Origin: Nocardioides szechwanensis
GTDB taxonomy: Bacteria > Actinomycetota > Actinomycetes > Propionibacteriales > Nocardioidaceae
NCBI RefSeq assembly: GCF_900103935.1
Contig: NZ_FNIC01000001.1
Span: forward strand, 986,804-1,050,803
Length of the DNA stretch: 64,000 nt
Direction: 5' to 3'
The translations under genes and the position numbers were made by a program. Below the pieces are notes generated by a model. The model worked only from the letters and a program-made list of their open reading frames with translations. It searched no databases and was not told the origin of the DNA. Each line of letters starts with the position of its first letter. Position 1 is the stretch's first letter. Below are positions 37,776 through 46,870 of this stretch, one piece after another.

Positions 37776-39220
37776 CAGTCGTCCTCCTCCGGCCACCGGG
37801 CCAGGGTCTCGGCGAAGCGCTCGTGCAGAGCGGCGACCTTGTCGTTCATGTTGTCCAGGGTCCAGTCGGTCTCGGGCTCGAGGACGCAGACGTCGACAAC
37901 GCCGGCGTTGACGACCTTCGACCGGCGCCACATCAGCTCACCGGTGTTGCGCAGCACGACCGGGACGATCGGTACGCCGGACTGCACCGCGAGGTGGAAC
38001 GCGCCCTTGCGGAACGGGCCGAGCACCGGGGTCGAAGACCGGGTGCCCTCCGGGAAGATCAGCAGCGACGTACCCCCACGGATGCGGTCCACGAGCGCGT
38101 CGAGGGCCTCACGTGCCTGGGCCGAGTCGCCCCGGTCCACGAAGGCCGGGGCGATGAGCAGCGACCCGAGCATCGCCCGCGGGTCGTGCCGGGCCTCCTT
38201 CTTGGCGACGACCGTGAAGTCCTCCTTGAGCAGCGAGCCCATGACCAGTACGTCGAGAGCGCTCTGGTGGTTGACGACGAAGACGGCCGGCCGGTGCGAC
38301 CAGAGCCGGTCGGCGTTGCGCACGTCGAGCTCGACCCCGGTGAGCGCGAGTGGCAGCGCGCTGCCCAGCTTGATCGCGGTGTTGCGGCCGCGCCGCCCGT
38401 CGCGGGTGAGCAGCCCGACCGCGAGGCCGGCCGTGGCGCCGACGTTCATCCCGCCGAGCGCCGCCACCGTCCGGCCCAGTGACACCAGGGACGGGGTGAC
38501 CGGGTCCCGCAGGTCGAGGACGGTCCAGCCGAGTCGCTGGGCGGCCATCCGCAGGCCGCGGTGCGGGTTGAGGGCGACCGGATGCCCGACGCTGGAGAGG
38601 AACGCCACGTCCTCGTAGCCGTTGCCGTAGGCGTGCGAGTCGCCGAGCACCACCTCGTGCTCCCGTGCGAACGCCCTGACCCCGGACGCCTTGTGACGGC
38701 CCCAGAGCATCGAGCCGACCGGCTGGCCGGTCAGCACGCCGTCCTCCACCTCGAGCCGCGTGCACACCAGGTGCTCGATGCCGAGGTCCCGGGCGATCGG
38801 CGCGATCTGGTACGACGTGGCCGCCGACGCCACGGCGACCGTGTGGCCCTTGCGCTGGTGGGCGCGGACGAGTGCCCGCGCCTCGGGCCGGATGGTGCCG
38901 GCGATCTTCTGCAGGAACAGGCGCTCCCCCAGGTCGGAGAACATCTCCTCGCTGACACCACGCAGGGCCGTGAACGCCACGTCGGCCACCCGCGTGGGGT
39001 CACCGCCGAGGATCTCACCGTCGACGGCGGTGACGACGGTGCGGACGAACTCGAGCGCCGAGACCTCGCCCTTGCGCAGCCGGTCGCCGTAGAACGTCGC
39101 CGCCGTGTAGCCCGCGACGAGGGTGCCGTCGAGGTCGAAGAACGCCCCGACCTGCGGCCCGCTCGGCCCCGCCTCGATCGCCTCGATGGCCTGCCGGACC
39201 GCCGGGGACAGACCGCTCAC
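37775..39220 (-). CDS. HAD phosphatase fused to 1-acylglycerol-3-phosphate acyltransferase
   Basis: A 481-residue two-domain protein. An N-terminal HAD-IB phosphatase (FFDLDGTLVAGYTA; then GDSHAYGNGYEDV) is followed by a PlsC domain (VNHQSALDVLV, which is the NHx4D motif, and IFPEGTRSS). In one polypeptide it could acylate lysophosphatidate and then remove a phosphate, giving diacylglycerol for the WS/DGAT partners. A phosphatidate-phosphatase role for the HAD half is inferred from context. The GTG overlaps the stop of the GPAT gene. Confidence 0.88.
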   Translation of the reverse strand: MSGLSPAVRQAIEAIEAGPSGPQVGAFFDLDGTLVAGYTAATFYGDRLRKGEVSALEFVRTVVTAVDGEILGGDPTRVADVAFTALRGVSEEMFSDLGERLFLQKIAGTIRPEARALVRAHQRKGHTVAVASAATSYQIAPIARDLGIEHLVCTRLEVEDGVLTGQPVGSMLWGRHKASGVRAFAREHEVVLGDSHAYGNGYEDVAFLSSVGHPVALNPHRGLRMAAQRLGWTVLDLRDPVTPSLVSLGRTVAALGGMNVGATAGLAVGLLTRDGRRGRNTAIKLGSALPLALTGVELDVRNADRLWSHRPAVFVVNHQSALDVLVMGSLLKEDFTVVAKKEARHDPRAMLGSLLIAPAFVDRGDSAQAREALDALVDRIRGGTSLLIFPEGTRSSTPVLGPFRKGAFHLAVQSGVPIVPVVLRNTGELMWRRSKVVNAGVVDVCVLEPETDWTLDNMNDKVAALHERFAETLARWPEEDD

Positions 39221-41106
39221 CGCGCCACCTTCGAGGGATCGGGCACCGCGACGTGGGGCTGCGCGGCGACGGCGAGATCGGCGATCACCGCCACCCGACG
39301 CAGCGAGTCCTGGATCTCGGCGAGGAACGCCTCCCGCCGTGTGGCCAGCTCCGGCCCCGGCTCGAGCAGCCCACGGTGCCGGGCCAGCGCCAACGCCGTG
39401 CGGTAGAGCTCCAGGGAGACCGACTCGGCCGAGCCGACCTTGCGCTGGAGCTGCCACTGCTGCCCGACCGCCAGGGCGTCGGCGAGCAGGGACTCGTCGT
39501 CGATCTGCGCGTCGCCCTGCTCGGCGAGCCGGTCGGCGAGCACGAGGTAGGCATCCAGGAACGGGCGCAGGACCAGATGGGCGAGGTGCGGCCGGGCCCG
39601 AGCCAGCAGGTCCGCCGCCCGCTCGGAGGTCAGGTCGAGCAGGTCCTCCCCGGCCAGGATCCGCAGCTCGGTGCGCAGCTCCTGCTCGAACTGGGCGCGC
39701 GCGGGGAAGAAGAACTCGAACTTGAGCAGGTCGCGGATCCGCTTGGCCTCGTCCCAGCCCACCTGCGCCGTCCCGCCGGGCGGCAGCTCGGCGTCGGCGT
39801 CGAGCTCGGCCACCGTCAGCAGGGCGAGCTCCCCGATGGCGCGGTCCACGAGGATGTGGATGACGGTGTTGCGGTAGAAGGCGGCCACGAGGTGCTGGTC
39901 CTCGAGGATGGTCCACACCGGCTCGGTGCCGCCGTCGTGCTGGCGGAGCACGCCGCTGACGGACAGCTCCTGCAGCGCCCGACGTACCGTCGCCCGGTCC
40001 TGGAGGTTGGCGGCGCCGGCGACCGGCCACTCCCGTTCGTCGATGTAGACGGCCAACGGCTCCACCGTGGCCAGGACCTCGTCCATCGTGAGCGCCCGGT
40101 CGGCACCGAGCAGGGCGAGCGACACGATCGCCGTGACGGTCACGGGCGTGGCGCGGTTGAGCCGGTGGGAGATGTCGAGCGCGACCCGCTCGATCGCCTG
40201 CTGCGAGGTGAGCCCGTCGGCGTGCAGCTCGTCGAGCCGCTCCCGTAGCGAGAACGGCTCGCCCACAGTGAGGTAGGCCCGGCCCATCCGGTTGCGCTGG
40301 AGCCGCGCGAAGCTGAACACGAAGCGGAGGTCCTCGGGCCGCTTGCGCGCACCGCGGGCCTCGGCCGTCATGCCGGCGACCTCGTGCAGCTGGTCGTAGA
40401 CGATCGAGATAGGTACCACCTGGGCGTCGGGCGAGCCCGGACCCTCCACGGCGTCGACGAGGTACTTCAGGATCCCGTGCACCGGGGGCCGGAGCTTGCC
40501 GGTACGGGTGCGTCCGCCCTCGATGGACCACGCGAGGTTGCTGCGGTTGGCGACCAGCTGCCGGATGTAGGAGCGCAGGGTCAGCCGGTAAACCGGCAGG
40601 TCCGTGGTCTTGCGGCGGATGAAGATCATGCCGGTCCGGCTGGCCAGGGCACCGAACACCGGCAGGTTGAGGTTGGCGCCACCGAACACGAACGTCGGGC
40701 TGAACCGGCGCGCCCCCAGCACGTTCGGGATGACGAAGCCGTCGAGGTAGGAGCGGTGGCTGAAGGCCAGGCCCAGGCTGTGCTGGCGGTCGAGCTGTCG
40801 CAGCCGCTGGATCTGCTCCTCGTCGACCACGATGTCGTAGGCGCGCATGAACCACGCCCCGAGCCTGGCCCACTGCTCGGTGATCCGGTCACCGTGCTCG
40901 GCGGCCATCTCGTCGAGGTAGGACGTCGCCTCCGCCCGCACCGCCGCGACGTCGCTGCCCTGCGCCTCGGCCATCGTGGCGAGCTCGCGCGCGAAGGCCT
41001 CGTCCTCCAGAAGCTCCACGGCCTCGCGCGGGAGGCCGCTGCCGGGCCGCAGTCGTTCGGCTGCCCTGGCGACCAGTCCCCGGGCCTGGTGGCTGATCCC
41101 TGTCAT
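39217..41106 (-). CDS. plsB: Glycerol-3-phosphate acyltransferase, PlsB-like
   Basis: A 629-residue PlsB-type acyltransferase. Block I is SHRSYLDGFVIP (Hx4D), block II GMIFIRRKTTD, block III SIEGGRTRTGK. These match the family catalytic and glycerol-phosphate-binding motifs. It makes 1-acyl-glycerol-3-phosphate, the first step to triacylglycerol. Overlapping start/stop codons link it to the WS/DGAT gene upstream and the HAD-PlsC gene downstream, so acylation steps one to three are in one transcript. Confidence 0.9.
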   Translation of the reverse strand: MTGISHQARGLVARAAERLRPGSGLPREAVELLEDEAFARELATMAEAQGSDVAAVRAEATSYLDEMAAEHGDRITEQWARLGAWFMRAYDIVVDEEQIQRLRQLDRQHSLGLAFSHRSYLDGFVIPNVLGARRFSPTFVFGGANLNLPVFGALASRTGMIFIRRKTTDLPVYRLTLRSYIRQLVANRSNLAWSIEGGRTRTGKLRPPVHGILKYLVDAVEGPGSPDAQVVPISIVYDQLHEVAGMTAEARGARKRPEDLRFVFSFARLQRNRMGRAYLTVGEPFSLRERLDELHADGLTSQQAIERVALDISHRLNRATPVTVTAIVSLALLGADRALTMDEVLATVEPLAVYIDEREWPVAGAANLQDRATVRRALQELSVSGVLRQHDGGTEPVWTILEDQHLVAAFYRNTVIHILVDRAIGELALLTVAELDADAELPPGGTAQVGWDEAKRIRDLLKFEFFFPARAQFEQELRTELRILAGEDLLDLTSERAADLLARARPHLAHLVLRPFLDAYLVLADRLAEQGDAQIDDESLLADALAVGQQWQLQRKVGSAESVSLELYRTALALARHRGLLEPGPELATRREAFLAEIQDSLRRVAVIADLAVAAQPHVAVPDPSKVAR

Positions 41107-42602
41107 GTGGCCCTCTTCGGAGTGGTCGTCTTCTTGGTCGCCTTCTTGGCCGTCGTCCTCTTGGCCGTCGTCCTCTTGGCCGGCTTGCTCCGCGCGGCGT
41201 ACGCCGCCTCCAGCTCCGCCAGCGCCTCGCCGGTGTGGACCGCGAGCTTCTGGAGGTGCGGGACGGAGTCACGGTCGCCGATGAACCCGAAGTTGAGGGT
41301 GTCGGCGTAGGACTCGAGGGTGATGTTGAGGGCCATGCCGTGGATCGGGATGGACATCGGGTAGATCGCCTCGAGCCGCGAGCCGTTGAGGTAGAGCACC
41401 TCGCGCGGTCCCGGCACGTTGGAGAGGCAGACGTTGAAGGCCACGGGGAACGGGTTCCGGACGCCTGCCATGGCGCTGAGGACCTGCGGCCCCTGCGGAG
41501 CCAGCATGTAGCCCGACCAGGCGAGCGCGGCGAGCTGGCTCATCCCCGACATCGAGGCCTTCGCCTTCTCCGTCGACTCGATGACCGCCCGCAGGCGCGC
41601 GATCGGCTCGGCGTGGTCGGTGCCCATCGTGGCGAGCGTGGCCCCGACCTTGTTGCCACCGCCCTCGTCGTCCGCGCCGCGGAGGCTGACCGGCATGAAA
41701 GCGATCAGCGGCTTGGTCGGCAGGGCGTCGAGCTCGGTGAGGTAGGCCCGGAGCCCGCCTCCGCAGATCGCCATCACCACGTCGTTCACGGTGCCGCCGG
41801 ACTGGCGGGACAGGGCGCGCAGGCGCTCCATGTCGTACTGCTGCGTGGCGAACCGGCGGTTCCGACCGGTGCGGCCGTTGAGGATGGTGTGCGGCGCGCT
41901 GAAGCTGTCGACGACTGCCGGGTCCTTGAGCCGGTCGGTCTGGAGCTTCACCACGGCACGCGTGACGTCGTTGCCCATGCCGACCACGGCACCCACGCCC
42001 TTGGCGACCCCGGTGACGGGCGCGCTCAGCCGGTCGCGCAACGAGAGCGCCTCCCGTTGGTGGCGGGGGCGCTTGGTGGGGGGCAGGCTGAAGAAGAAGG
42101 GCATGTCGCGCTTCTCCGGGTCCTTGGACAGCATCCGTCCCTGGAGCTTGACCCCGGTGAAGCCGTCGACGAGCGCGTGGTGGACCTTCGTGTAGATCGC
42201 GAACCGGCCGCCCTCGAGGCCCTCGATGATGTGCATCTCCCACGGCGGCCGGGAGAAGTCGATCTGGTGGCTGTGCAGCCGCGAGACGAGGACGCCGAGC
42301 TCCCGCTCGTCCCCCGGGCTGGCCAGCGCCGAGCGGCGCACGTGGTAGTCGATGTCGAAGCCCTCGTCCTGGACCCACGACTGGAGGGGATGCATCAGCA
42401 GCTGGGGGTGCGAGAGCTTGAGGTTCCACGGCGCCTCGACCGGGGCCTCGCGCAGGTGGGCGGTCAGGTCACGCAGGTACGACGGTCCGGCGCCGGCCGG
42501 CGGGGTGAACGGCATCAGCGACGCCACGTGGAACATCGTCTCGGGCGTCTCTCCCCACAGGAACATGGCGTCCTGGGCCGGCACCCTCCGACTGCGCGTC
42601 AT
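41103..42602 (-). CDS. WS/DGAT-family O-acyltransferase, canonical
   Basis: A 499-residue WS/DGAT with intact HHALVDG active site. N-terminal PAQDAMFLWGETP and C-terminal NVCLSNVPGPRE with GSRLEAIYPMSIP are family blocks. It transfers acyl-CoA to diacylglycerol or fatty alcohol. The C-terminus ends in a Lys/Thr/Ala-rich tail of about 25 residues (KRTTAKRTTAKKATKK), which may bind membrane, lipid-droplet surface or nucleic acid. First gene of the four-gene lipid operon, with a DevR-type box 50 bp upstream, paralleling DosR control of tgs1 in Mycobacterium tuberculosis. Confidence 0.9.
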   Translation of the reverse strand: MTRSRRVPAQDAMFLWGETPETMFHVASLMPFTPPAGAGPSYLRDLTAHLREAPVEAPWNLKLSHPQLLMHPLQSWVQDEGFDIDYHVRRSALASPGDERELGVLVSRLHSHQIDFSRPPWEMHIIEGLEGGRFAIYTKVHHALVDGFTGVKLQGRMLSKDPEKRDMPFFFSLPPTKRPRHQREALSLRDRLSAPVTGVAKGVGAVVGMGNDVTRAVVKLQTDRLKDPAVVDSFSAPHTILNGRTGRNRRFATQQYDMERLRALSRQSGGTVNDVVMAICGGGLRAYLTELDALPTKPLIAFMPVSLRGADDEGGGNKVGATLATMGTDHAEPIARLRAVIESTEKAKASMSGMSQLAALAWSGYMLAPQGPQVLSAMAGVRNPFPVAFNVCLSNVPGPREVLYLNGSRLEAIYPMSIPIHGMALNITLESYADTLNFGFIGDRDSVPHLQKLAVHTGEALAELEAAYAARSKPAKRTTAKRTTAKKATKKTTTPKRAT

Positions 42603-42652
42603 GACCGGGAACCTACTCCGCCGCGCAATCCTCCGGGCCGGGGCGAAGCTCA

Positions 42653-42666
42653 GGGACCTTTGCCCC
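42653..42666. promoter_or_regulatory. DevR/DosR-type box between lipid operon and DUF1918 operon
   Basis: GGGACCTTTGCCCC, one base from the full palindrome, lies 50 bp from the WS/DGAT start and 78 bp from the divergent DUF1918 start, so it could control both. Confidence 0.65.
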
Positions 42667-42744
42667 TGTGTCGCGGAGGCCCTCCGGATGTGTCCTGGAG
42701 GTAGCCCTGACAGACGTGGAGGAGCTCGCGAAAGGAGTCGTGTC

Positions 42745-42957
42745 ATGCAAGCACGCGTGGGAGACCGGATCGTGATCCGGAGCCAGCACCTGGGCCAGGC
42801 GGTCCGCGACGCGGAGGTCCTCGAGGTGAACCACCCCGACGGCTCGCCGCCGTACGTCGTCCGGTGGTCCGACACCGGGCACGAGGCCCTGTTCTTCCCG
42901 GGCGCCGACGCCTACATCGACCATCCCGAGCAGCGGACGCCTCCGGCCGGGAAATGA
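42745..42957 (+). CDS. DUF1918 protein
   Basis: A 70-residue protein with the DUF1918 pattern: GDRIVIRSQHLGQAVRD, then PPYVVRWSDTGHEALFFPG and a terminal ID-H segment. It forms a small SH3-like beta barrel in known relatives. The M. tuberculosis homologue Rv0569 is DosR-regulated and of unsettled function. The ATG has AAAGGAG 7 bp upstream. Its stop overlaps the start of a small membrane-protein gene (ATGA), and a DevR-type box lies upstream. Confidence 0.88.
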   Translation: MQARVGDRIVIRSQHLGQAVRDAEVLEVNHPDGSPPYVVRWSDTGHEALFFPGADAYIDHPEQRTPPAGK

Positions 42958-43139
42958 GCGACACCAAGGGCAACAACGCAACCGCCGGCGGAGGGGCGAT
43001 CTACGGACTCGGGATCTTGGGCGCCTGGGTCTACTTCTGGCAGCAGGCCGACGGGTTCTGGTGGTACGTCCTCGCCATCCTGGAGGGCCTGGTCTGGCCC
43101 GCGTTCCTGGTCTACGAGGGGTTGGGCGCCCTGAGGTGA
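42954..43139 (+). CDS. Small membrane protein
   Basis: A 61-residue protein. A polar N-terminus (MSDTKGNNATAGGG) precedes two hydrophobic segments, AIYGLGILGAWVYFWQ and WWYVLAILEGLVWPAFLVYE, predicting a helical hairpin in the membrane. It is not recognised. The ATGA overlap with the DUF1918 gene means translational coupling and probably a shared function under the same promoter. Confidence 0.75.
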   Translation: MSDTKGNNATAGGGAIYGLGILGAWVYFWQQADGFWWYVLAILEGLVWPAFLVYEGLGALR

Positions 43140-43164
43140 CGAGACGGAGACCCTGACGCTGGGT

Positions 43165-44193
43165 TCAGGCGTCGCCCGCGACGTCGCGTCCGTCCACCGT
43201 GTGCGGGTTCTCGTCGATCGCGGCGACGGCCGGTGTGGGCTCAGGGACCACGCCCGGGGGCCTGCGGTCCAGGTGGACACCGGCGATCATGCAGCGCACC
43301 GAGCCGCCGGCGAGCTCGATCGTGGGGATGTCGACGTCGACCAGGGTGCACGACTGCTCGATCACGGCGACCTGGTCGGGGCGCAGGCTCCGGCGCGCCC
43401 GTGACGACATCGCCATGACGTAGCTGCGGCGCCCGTCCGGCGTACGACCGCAGAGCTCGACCGCGTTGCCGGCGAACTCACGGATCTGCTCCTCGGTGAG
43501 CTCGACGACCTGACGCCCGTTGACCGAGAGGCGCTCGCGGACCTGCTCGCGACGCGCCAGGTCAGGGATCATCTCGAGCGCGATCATCGCGACGTCGGTG
43601 CCGATGCAGGCGATCACGTTGGTGTGGTAGACCGGCACGCCCCCGGCGTCGACGGCGTCGAAGGCCATCGGCTCGTAGCCGAAGTCGGTGCAGAACCGCT
43701 CGAGGACGTGGGTGTCGGCGCGGTGGCTCACCGCGGTGTAGGCGACCCGCGAGACGTGGTCGAGGACCATCGCGCCGGTGCCTTCGAGGAAGATGCCGTC
43801 GGGCTCGAGGCCCGAGTAGTCGACGATGGTCTGCACCCGGTAGCTGGACTTGAGCATCTCCAGTACGTCGGCGCGCCGCTCGTGGCGGCGGTTGGAGGCG
43901 TACATCGGGTAGACCGCGACCATCCCGCCCGCGTGGGTGGAGAGCCAGTTGTTGGGGAACACGCTGTCGGGCCGCGTGTGGTCCTGGTCGTCGAACACGT
44001 GGACGCGTACGCCGGCCTCGCGCAGCGCCTCGGCCAGCGCGTCCATCTCGGCCAGCGCCTTGGCCGCCGTCGCCTGCTCGGACTGCCCCGCCGGCGTCCG
44101 GGCCTGGAACGCGTTGTCGGCGGCGGTCGCGGGGTTGGGGACGAACCGCTCGGCGCGGACCAAGATGACAGCGGACGGGGCCTGGGCACTCAC
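43165..44193 (-). CDS. ctlX: Citrulline utilisation hydrolase, arginine-deiminase fold
   Basis: A 342-residue protein of the guanidino-group-modifying superfamily. Recognisable blocks are PDSVFPNNWLSTH, LEGTGAMVLDHVSRVAYTAVSHRAD (acidic residue and His of the catalytic triad) and a late IELAGGSVRCMIAGVHLDRR carrying the catalytic Cys. This pattern matches CtlX-type hydrolases rather than arginine deiminase itself. No other amino-acid catabolism genes are adjacent, so the substrate rests on family resemblance. It converges on the small membrane protein gene. Confidence 0.82.
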   Translation of the reverse strand: MSAQAPSAVILVRAERFVPNPATAADNAFQARTPAGQSEQATAAKALAEMDALAEALREAGVRVHVFDDQDHTRPDSVFPNNWLSTHAGGMVAVYPMYASNRRHERRADVLEMLKSSYRVQTIVDYSGLEPDGIFLEGTGAMVLDHVSRVAYTAVSHRADTHVLERFCTDFGYEPMAFDAVDAGGVPVYHTNVIACIGTDVAMIALEMIPDLARREQVRERLSVNGRQVVELTEEQIREFAGNAVELCGRTPDGRRSYVMAMSSRARRSLRPDQVAVIEQSCTLVDVDIPTIELAGGSVRCMIAGVHLDRRPPGVVPEPTPAVAAIDENPHTVDGRDVAGDA

Positions 44194-44260
44194 GGGTCGA
44201 ACCTAGACGACCGCCGGCCGGTCCCGGACGGCGCTGGGCTCGTAGGGTGGGGCACACCTC

Positions 44261-45268
44261 ATGCCACCCCCTGGACCGCCCACCGACCCGCCGCGTCTGC
44301 TGCTCGCGGTCGACGCGCCGTCCCTGCTGCACCGCAACCACCACGCCCGGGCGGACTCAGCCCTCCACGACCACGGCGGCCGCCCGGCGTGGGCGCTGCA
44401 CGGGATGCTGCGCCAGATCCTGGAGGTCGTCGACCAGTTCGCCCCTGACGCCGTCGTCTTCGGGCTCGACGACCGCGTCGCGTCCGTGCGCACGGAGACC
44501 TACCCGGCGTACAAGGCGGGACGCCGCGAGAAGGACCCGGCGCTGGTCGACCAGCTGGAGCGCGCCGGCGCCCTCCTCGACGCCCTCGGCCTGCAGACCG
44601 TCACCCCCGCCGGGCTGGAGGCGGACGACGTCAGCGCGTCGGCCGCCGCCTGGGCGGAGCGCTCGGGATGGAACTGCGTGATCGTCACCTCCGACCGCGA
44701 CTCGTTCGCCCACATCAGCGCCCGGACCCAGGTGCTGCGCCTGATCGCCGGCGGGATCGCCGGCTCCCCCCTGCTCAACCCCGCCCGGCTCCACACCCTC
44801 TACGGCATCCCCGCCGAGCACTACCTCGAGTACGCCGCCCTGCGCGGCGACGTCAGCGACAACCTGCCGGGAGTGCCGGGGATCGGCGAGAAGTCCGCAC
44901 CGGTGCTGCTCTCCCAGATGGGCTCGATGCAGGCGGTCTGGGCCGACATCGACCACTGCGACGGCGCCACCCTGGTGGCCGCCCTCGACTCCTACTGCGA
45001 CGAGACCGGCGTACGCCGGATCGGTGCCGGGCTGCTCAAGAAGCTCACCGCTGCCGGCGCCCGGGAGCGCTACGAGTTCAACCACTCGATCATGTCGGGG
45101 CGCACCGACCTCGACCTCGGTCTGACTCCCGACGTGCCTGGCTCCCCCGGCCTCCTGCCGCTGCACCCCGACCGGGTGTCGCGGGTGGTCGGCCACCTGG
45201 GCGTCCCCTCGACCACCCAGCTGGCCCTGCGCGTCCTCACGGAGCCACCGGCCTCTGCGCGCGACTAG
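44261..45268 (+). CDS. 5'-3' exonuclease (FEN-like)
   Basis: A 335-residue stand-alone flap/5' nuclease related to the N-terminal domain of DNA polymerase I. The metal-binding acidic residues are in LLAVDAPSLLHR, VFGLDD, GLEADDVSASAA, VIVTSDRDSFAHI and ALRGDVSDNLPGVPGIGEK (helix-hairpin-helix with Asp). It removes RNA primers or 5' flaps in repair. Actinobacteria often keep this paralogue as well as PolA. Divergent from ctlX by 67 bp. Confidence 0.9.
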   Translation: MPPPGPPTDPPRLLLAVDAPSLLHRNHHARADSALHDHGGRPAWALHGMLRQILEVVDQFAPDAVVFGLDDRVASVRTETYPAYKAGRREKDPALVDQLERAGALLDALGLQTVTPAGLEADDVSASAAAWAERSGWNCVIVTSDRDSFAHISARTQVLRLIAGGIAGSPLLNPARLHTLYGIPAEHYLEYAALRGDVSDNLPGVPGIGEKSAPVLLSQMGSMQAVWADIDHCDGATLVAALDSYCDETGVRRIGAGLLKKLTAAGARERYEFNHSIMSGRTDLDLGLTPDVPGSPGLLPLHPDRVSRVVGHLGVPSTTQLALRVLTEPPASARD

Positions 45269-45306
45269 TAGGCCCAGGTGGCCGTTGCATGCCGCGCGGC
45301 GGGCGG

Positions 45307-46047
45307 TCAGGCGATGTCCCGGCGACGGGTCGCGTCGACCGACACCAGAAGGGCGCCCGCCGCATAGACGCACAGCAGCAGCGCCGCCGGCCAGACGTCC
45401 TGCAGCACACCCTCTCGGTTCAGTCCGGTGATCCCCTGCGCGAGCGCACCGGGGACGAAGCGGTGGGCGTCCGGGAGCTCGACGAGCACGTTCTCGATGA
45501 ACAGCAGCCAGATGAACAGCGCCACGAAGGTGGGCACCTGGGCCCGGATGATGGCCCCGACGGCGAGGCCGATGACCCCGAGGAGCCCACCTGCGATTGC
45601 GCCGCCGGCCAGGAGCTCGACGTAGTCGCCGGCGGTCGGGGTCGATGCCAGGCCCCGGATCGACAGCGTGACCTGGGCAGCGACGGACGCGGTCACGACC
45701 GAGACGATCACCGCGAGGGCGCCGGTGCCGGCCGAGACCAGGGCTTTGGCCGCGATGACCCTGGCCCGCCGCGGGGTGGCCAGCACGGTGGGGCGGATCG
45801 TGCCGGTCCGGAACTCGGCGGTGATCGAGAGAGCGCCGATCAGGGCCGCGAAGAGGCCGCCGAGGCTGATGCCGATGTCTGTGAGCAGCTCCCGCTGACC
45901 GTCGCCGGCGGCGAGCCGTTCGTCGGGGAGCGCGTAGGTGTGGACGACGATGGCGAGTACGACCAGCCCAGCGAGGGCAGCGAGCAGGCCGACAATGGTC
46001 GTGGTCGTCGTGACCTTGGCCGTCTCGCTGCGCAGCTGGCGGATCAC
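45307..46047 (-). CDS. ABC-2 type transporter permease
   Basis: A 246-residue membrane protein with about six hydrophobic helices. The N-terminal cytoplasmic segment MIRQLRSETAKVTTTTT and the block ALSITAEFRTGTIRPTVLATPRRARVIAAK are typical of ABC-2 permeases paired with short ATPases. It partners the ATPase immediately upstream (ATGA overlap). Substrate unknown; systems of this type export peptides, lipids or antibiotics, often under control of a divergent two-component system as here. Confidence 0.88.
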   Translation of the reverse strand: MIRQLRSETAKVTTTTTIVGLLAALAGLVVLAIVVHTYALPDERLAAGDGQRELLTDIGISLGGLFAALIGALSITAEFRTGTIRPTVLATPRRARVIAAKALVSAGTGALAVIVSVVTASVAAQVTLSIRGLASTPTAGDYVELLAGGAIAGGLLGVIGLAVGAIIRAQVPTFVALFIWLLFIENVLVELPDAHRFVPGALAQGITGLNREGVLQDVWPAALLLCVYAAGALLVSVDATRRRDIA

Positions 46048-46760
46048 AGCGCCACCGCCTGAGTGATCGCCAAGTAGGTCTGCTCGAGAGATCCGCCGTC
46101 CCGGGCGATCTCGGTCATCGACTGGTCAGCGAGGAGCCTCCCCTGGTTGATGATGAGCACCCGGTCGACCGACTGCTCGACCTCGGCGAGCACGTGGCTG
46201 GAGACCAGGACGGCGCCGCCCCCGTCGGCGAACCGGCGGAGGAACGCGCGGAGCCAGTGAACCCCAGCGGGATCAAGACCGTTGATCGGCTCGTCGAGGA
46301 TCAGCAGCTTCGGGTCGCCCAGGAGGGCCGTCGCCAACCCGAGACGTTGCCGCATGCCAAGGGAGTAGCCGCCGACCTTGCGGTCCGCGACCGCGCTGAG
46401 GTCGACGAGCTCGAGAACCTCCGCGACCCGGTGCTCGTCGATCCCCGACGACAGGGCGAGCACTCGCACGTGGTTGCGGCCGGTCCGGTTGGGGTGGAAG
46501 TCGGCAAACTCGAGCACCGCACCGACCGAGCGGGTCGGCTCGTCCAGGTCGGCGTACCGACGACCGAAGACACGTGCCGTGCCGCTGGTCGGGGCCGCGA
46601 GGCCGAGCAGGAGCCGGAGGGTGGTCGACTTGCCGGCACCGTTCGGGCCGAGGAACCCGGCGATCTCCCCGCCGTGCAGGGCGAAGCTCAGGTGGTCGAC
46701 GGCCGGGACGCCGCCGAAGCTCTTGGTCAGGCCCTCGACCTCGGCGACCGGGGCGCTCAT
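46044..46760 (-). CDS. ABC transporter ATP-binding protein
   Basis: A 238-residue ATPase. Walker A is GPNGAGKSTTLR, the signature YSLGMRQRLGLA, Walker B LLILDEPINGLDP, and the switch His is in SSHVLAEVE. The frame is open upstream but the ATG at 46760 gives the standard N-terminus (APVAEVEGLTKSFGG). That ATG overlaps the stop of a 37-codon membrane-peptide gene, and the stop overlaps the permease start, so three genes are coupled. Confidence 0.9.
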   Translation of the reverse strand: MSAPVAEVEGLTKSFGGVPAVDHLSFALHGGEIAGFLGPNGAGKSTTLRLLLGLAAPTSGTARVFGRRYADLDEPTRSVGAVLEFADFHPNRTGRNHVRVLALSSGIDEHRVAEVLELVDLSAVADRKVGGYSLGMRQRLGLATALLGDPKLLILDEPINGLDPAGVHWLRAFLRRFADGGGAVLVSSHVLAEVEQSVDRVLIINQGRLLADQSMTEIARDGGSLEQTYLAITQAVAL

Positions 46761-46870
46761 GACTTCCCTCTGCGGAGGAGGTAGATGGCCAGGCCGATGC
46801 CGACGACGACGGCGAGGATGGCGAGATGGACGAGTTGCTGGGAGTCGGCGCTCGGCGCCGAGGTGGTCAT
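46757..46870 (-). CDS. 37-residue single-pass membrane peptide
   Basis: A short gene encoding a polar Ser/Gln-rich N-terminus, one hydrophobic helix (LVHLAILAVVVGIGLAIYLL) and a basic C-terminus RRGKS. The orientation predicts an outside N-terminus and inside C-terminus. Its TGA overlaps the ATG of the ABC ATPase. That coupling, and the well-formed helix with positive stop-transfer residues, support a real gene and a role as a small transporter subunit. It is not recognised. Confidence 0.6.
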   Translation of the reverse strand: MTTSAPSADSQQLVHLAILAVVVGIGLAIYLLRRGKS

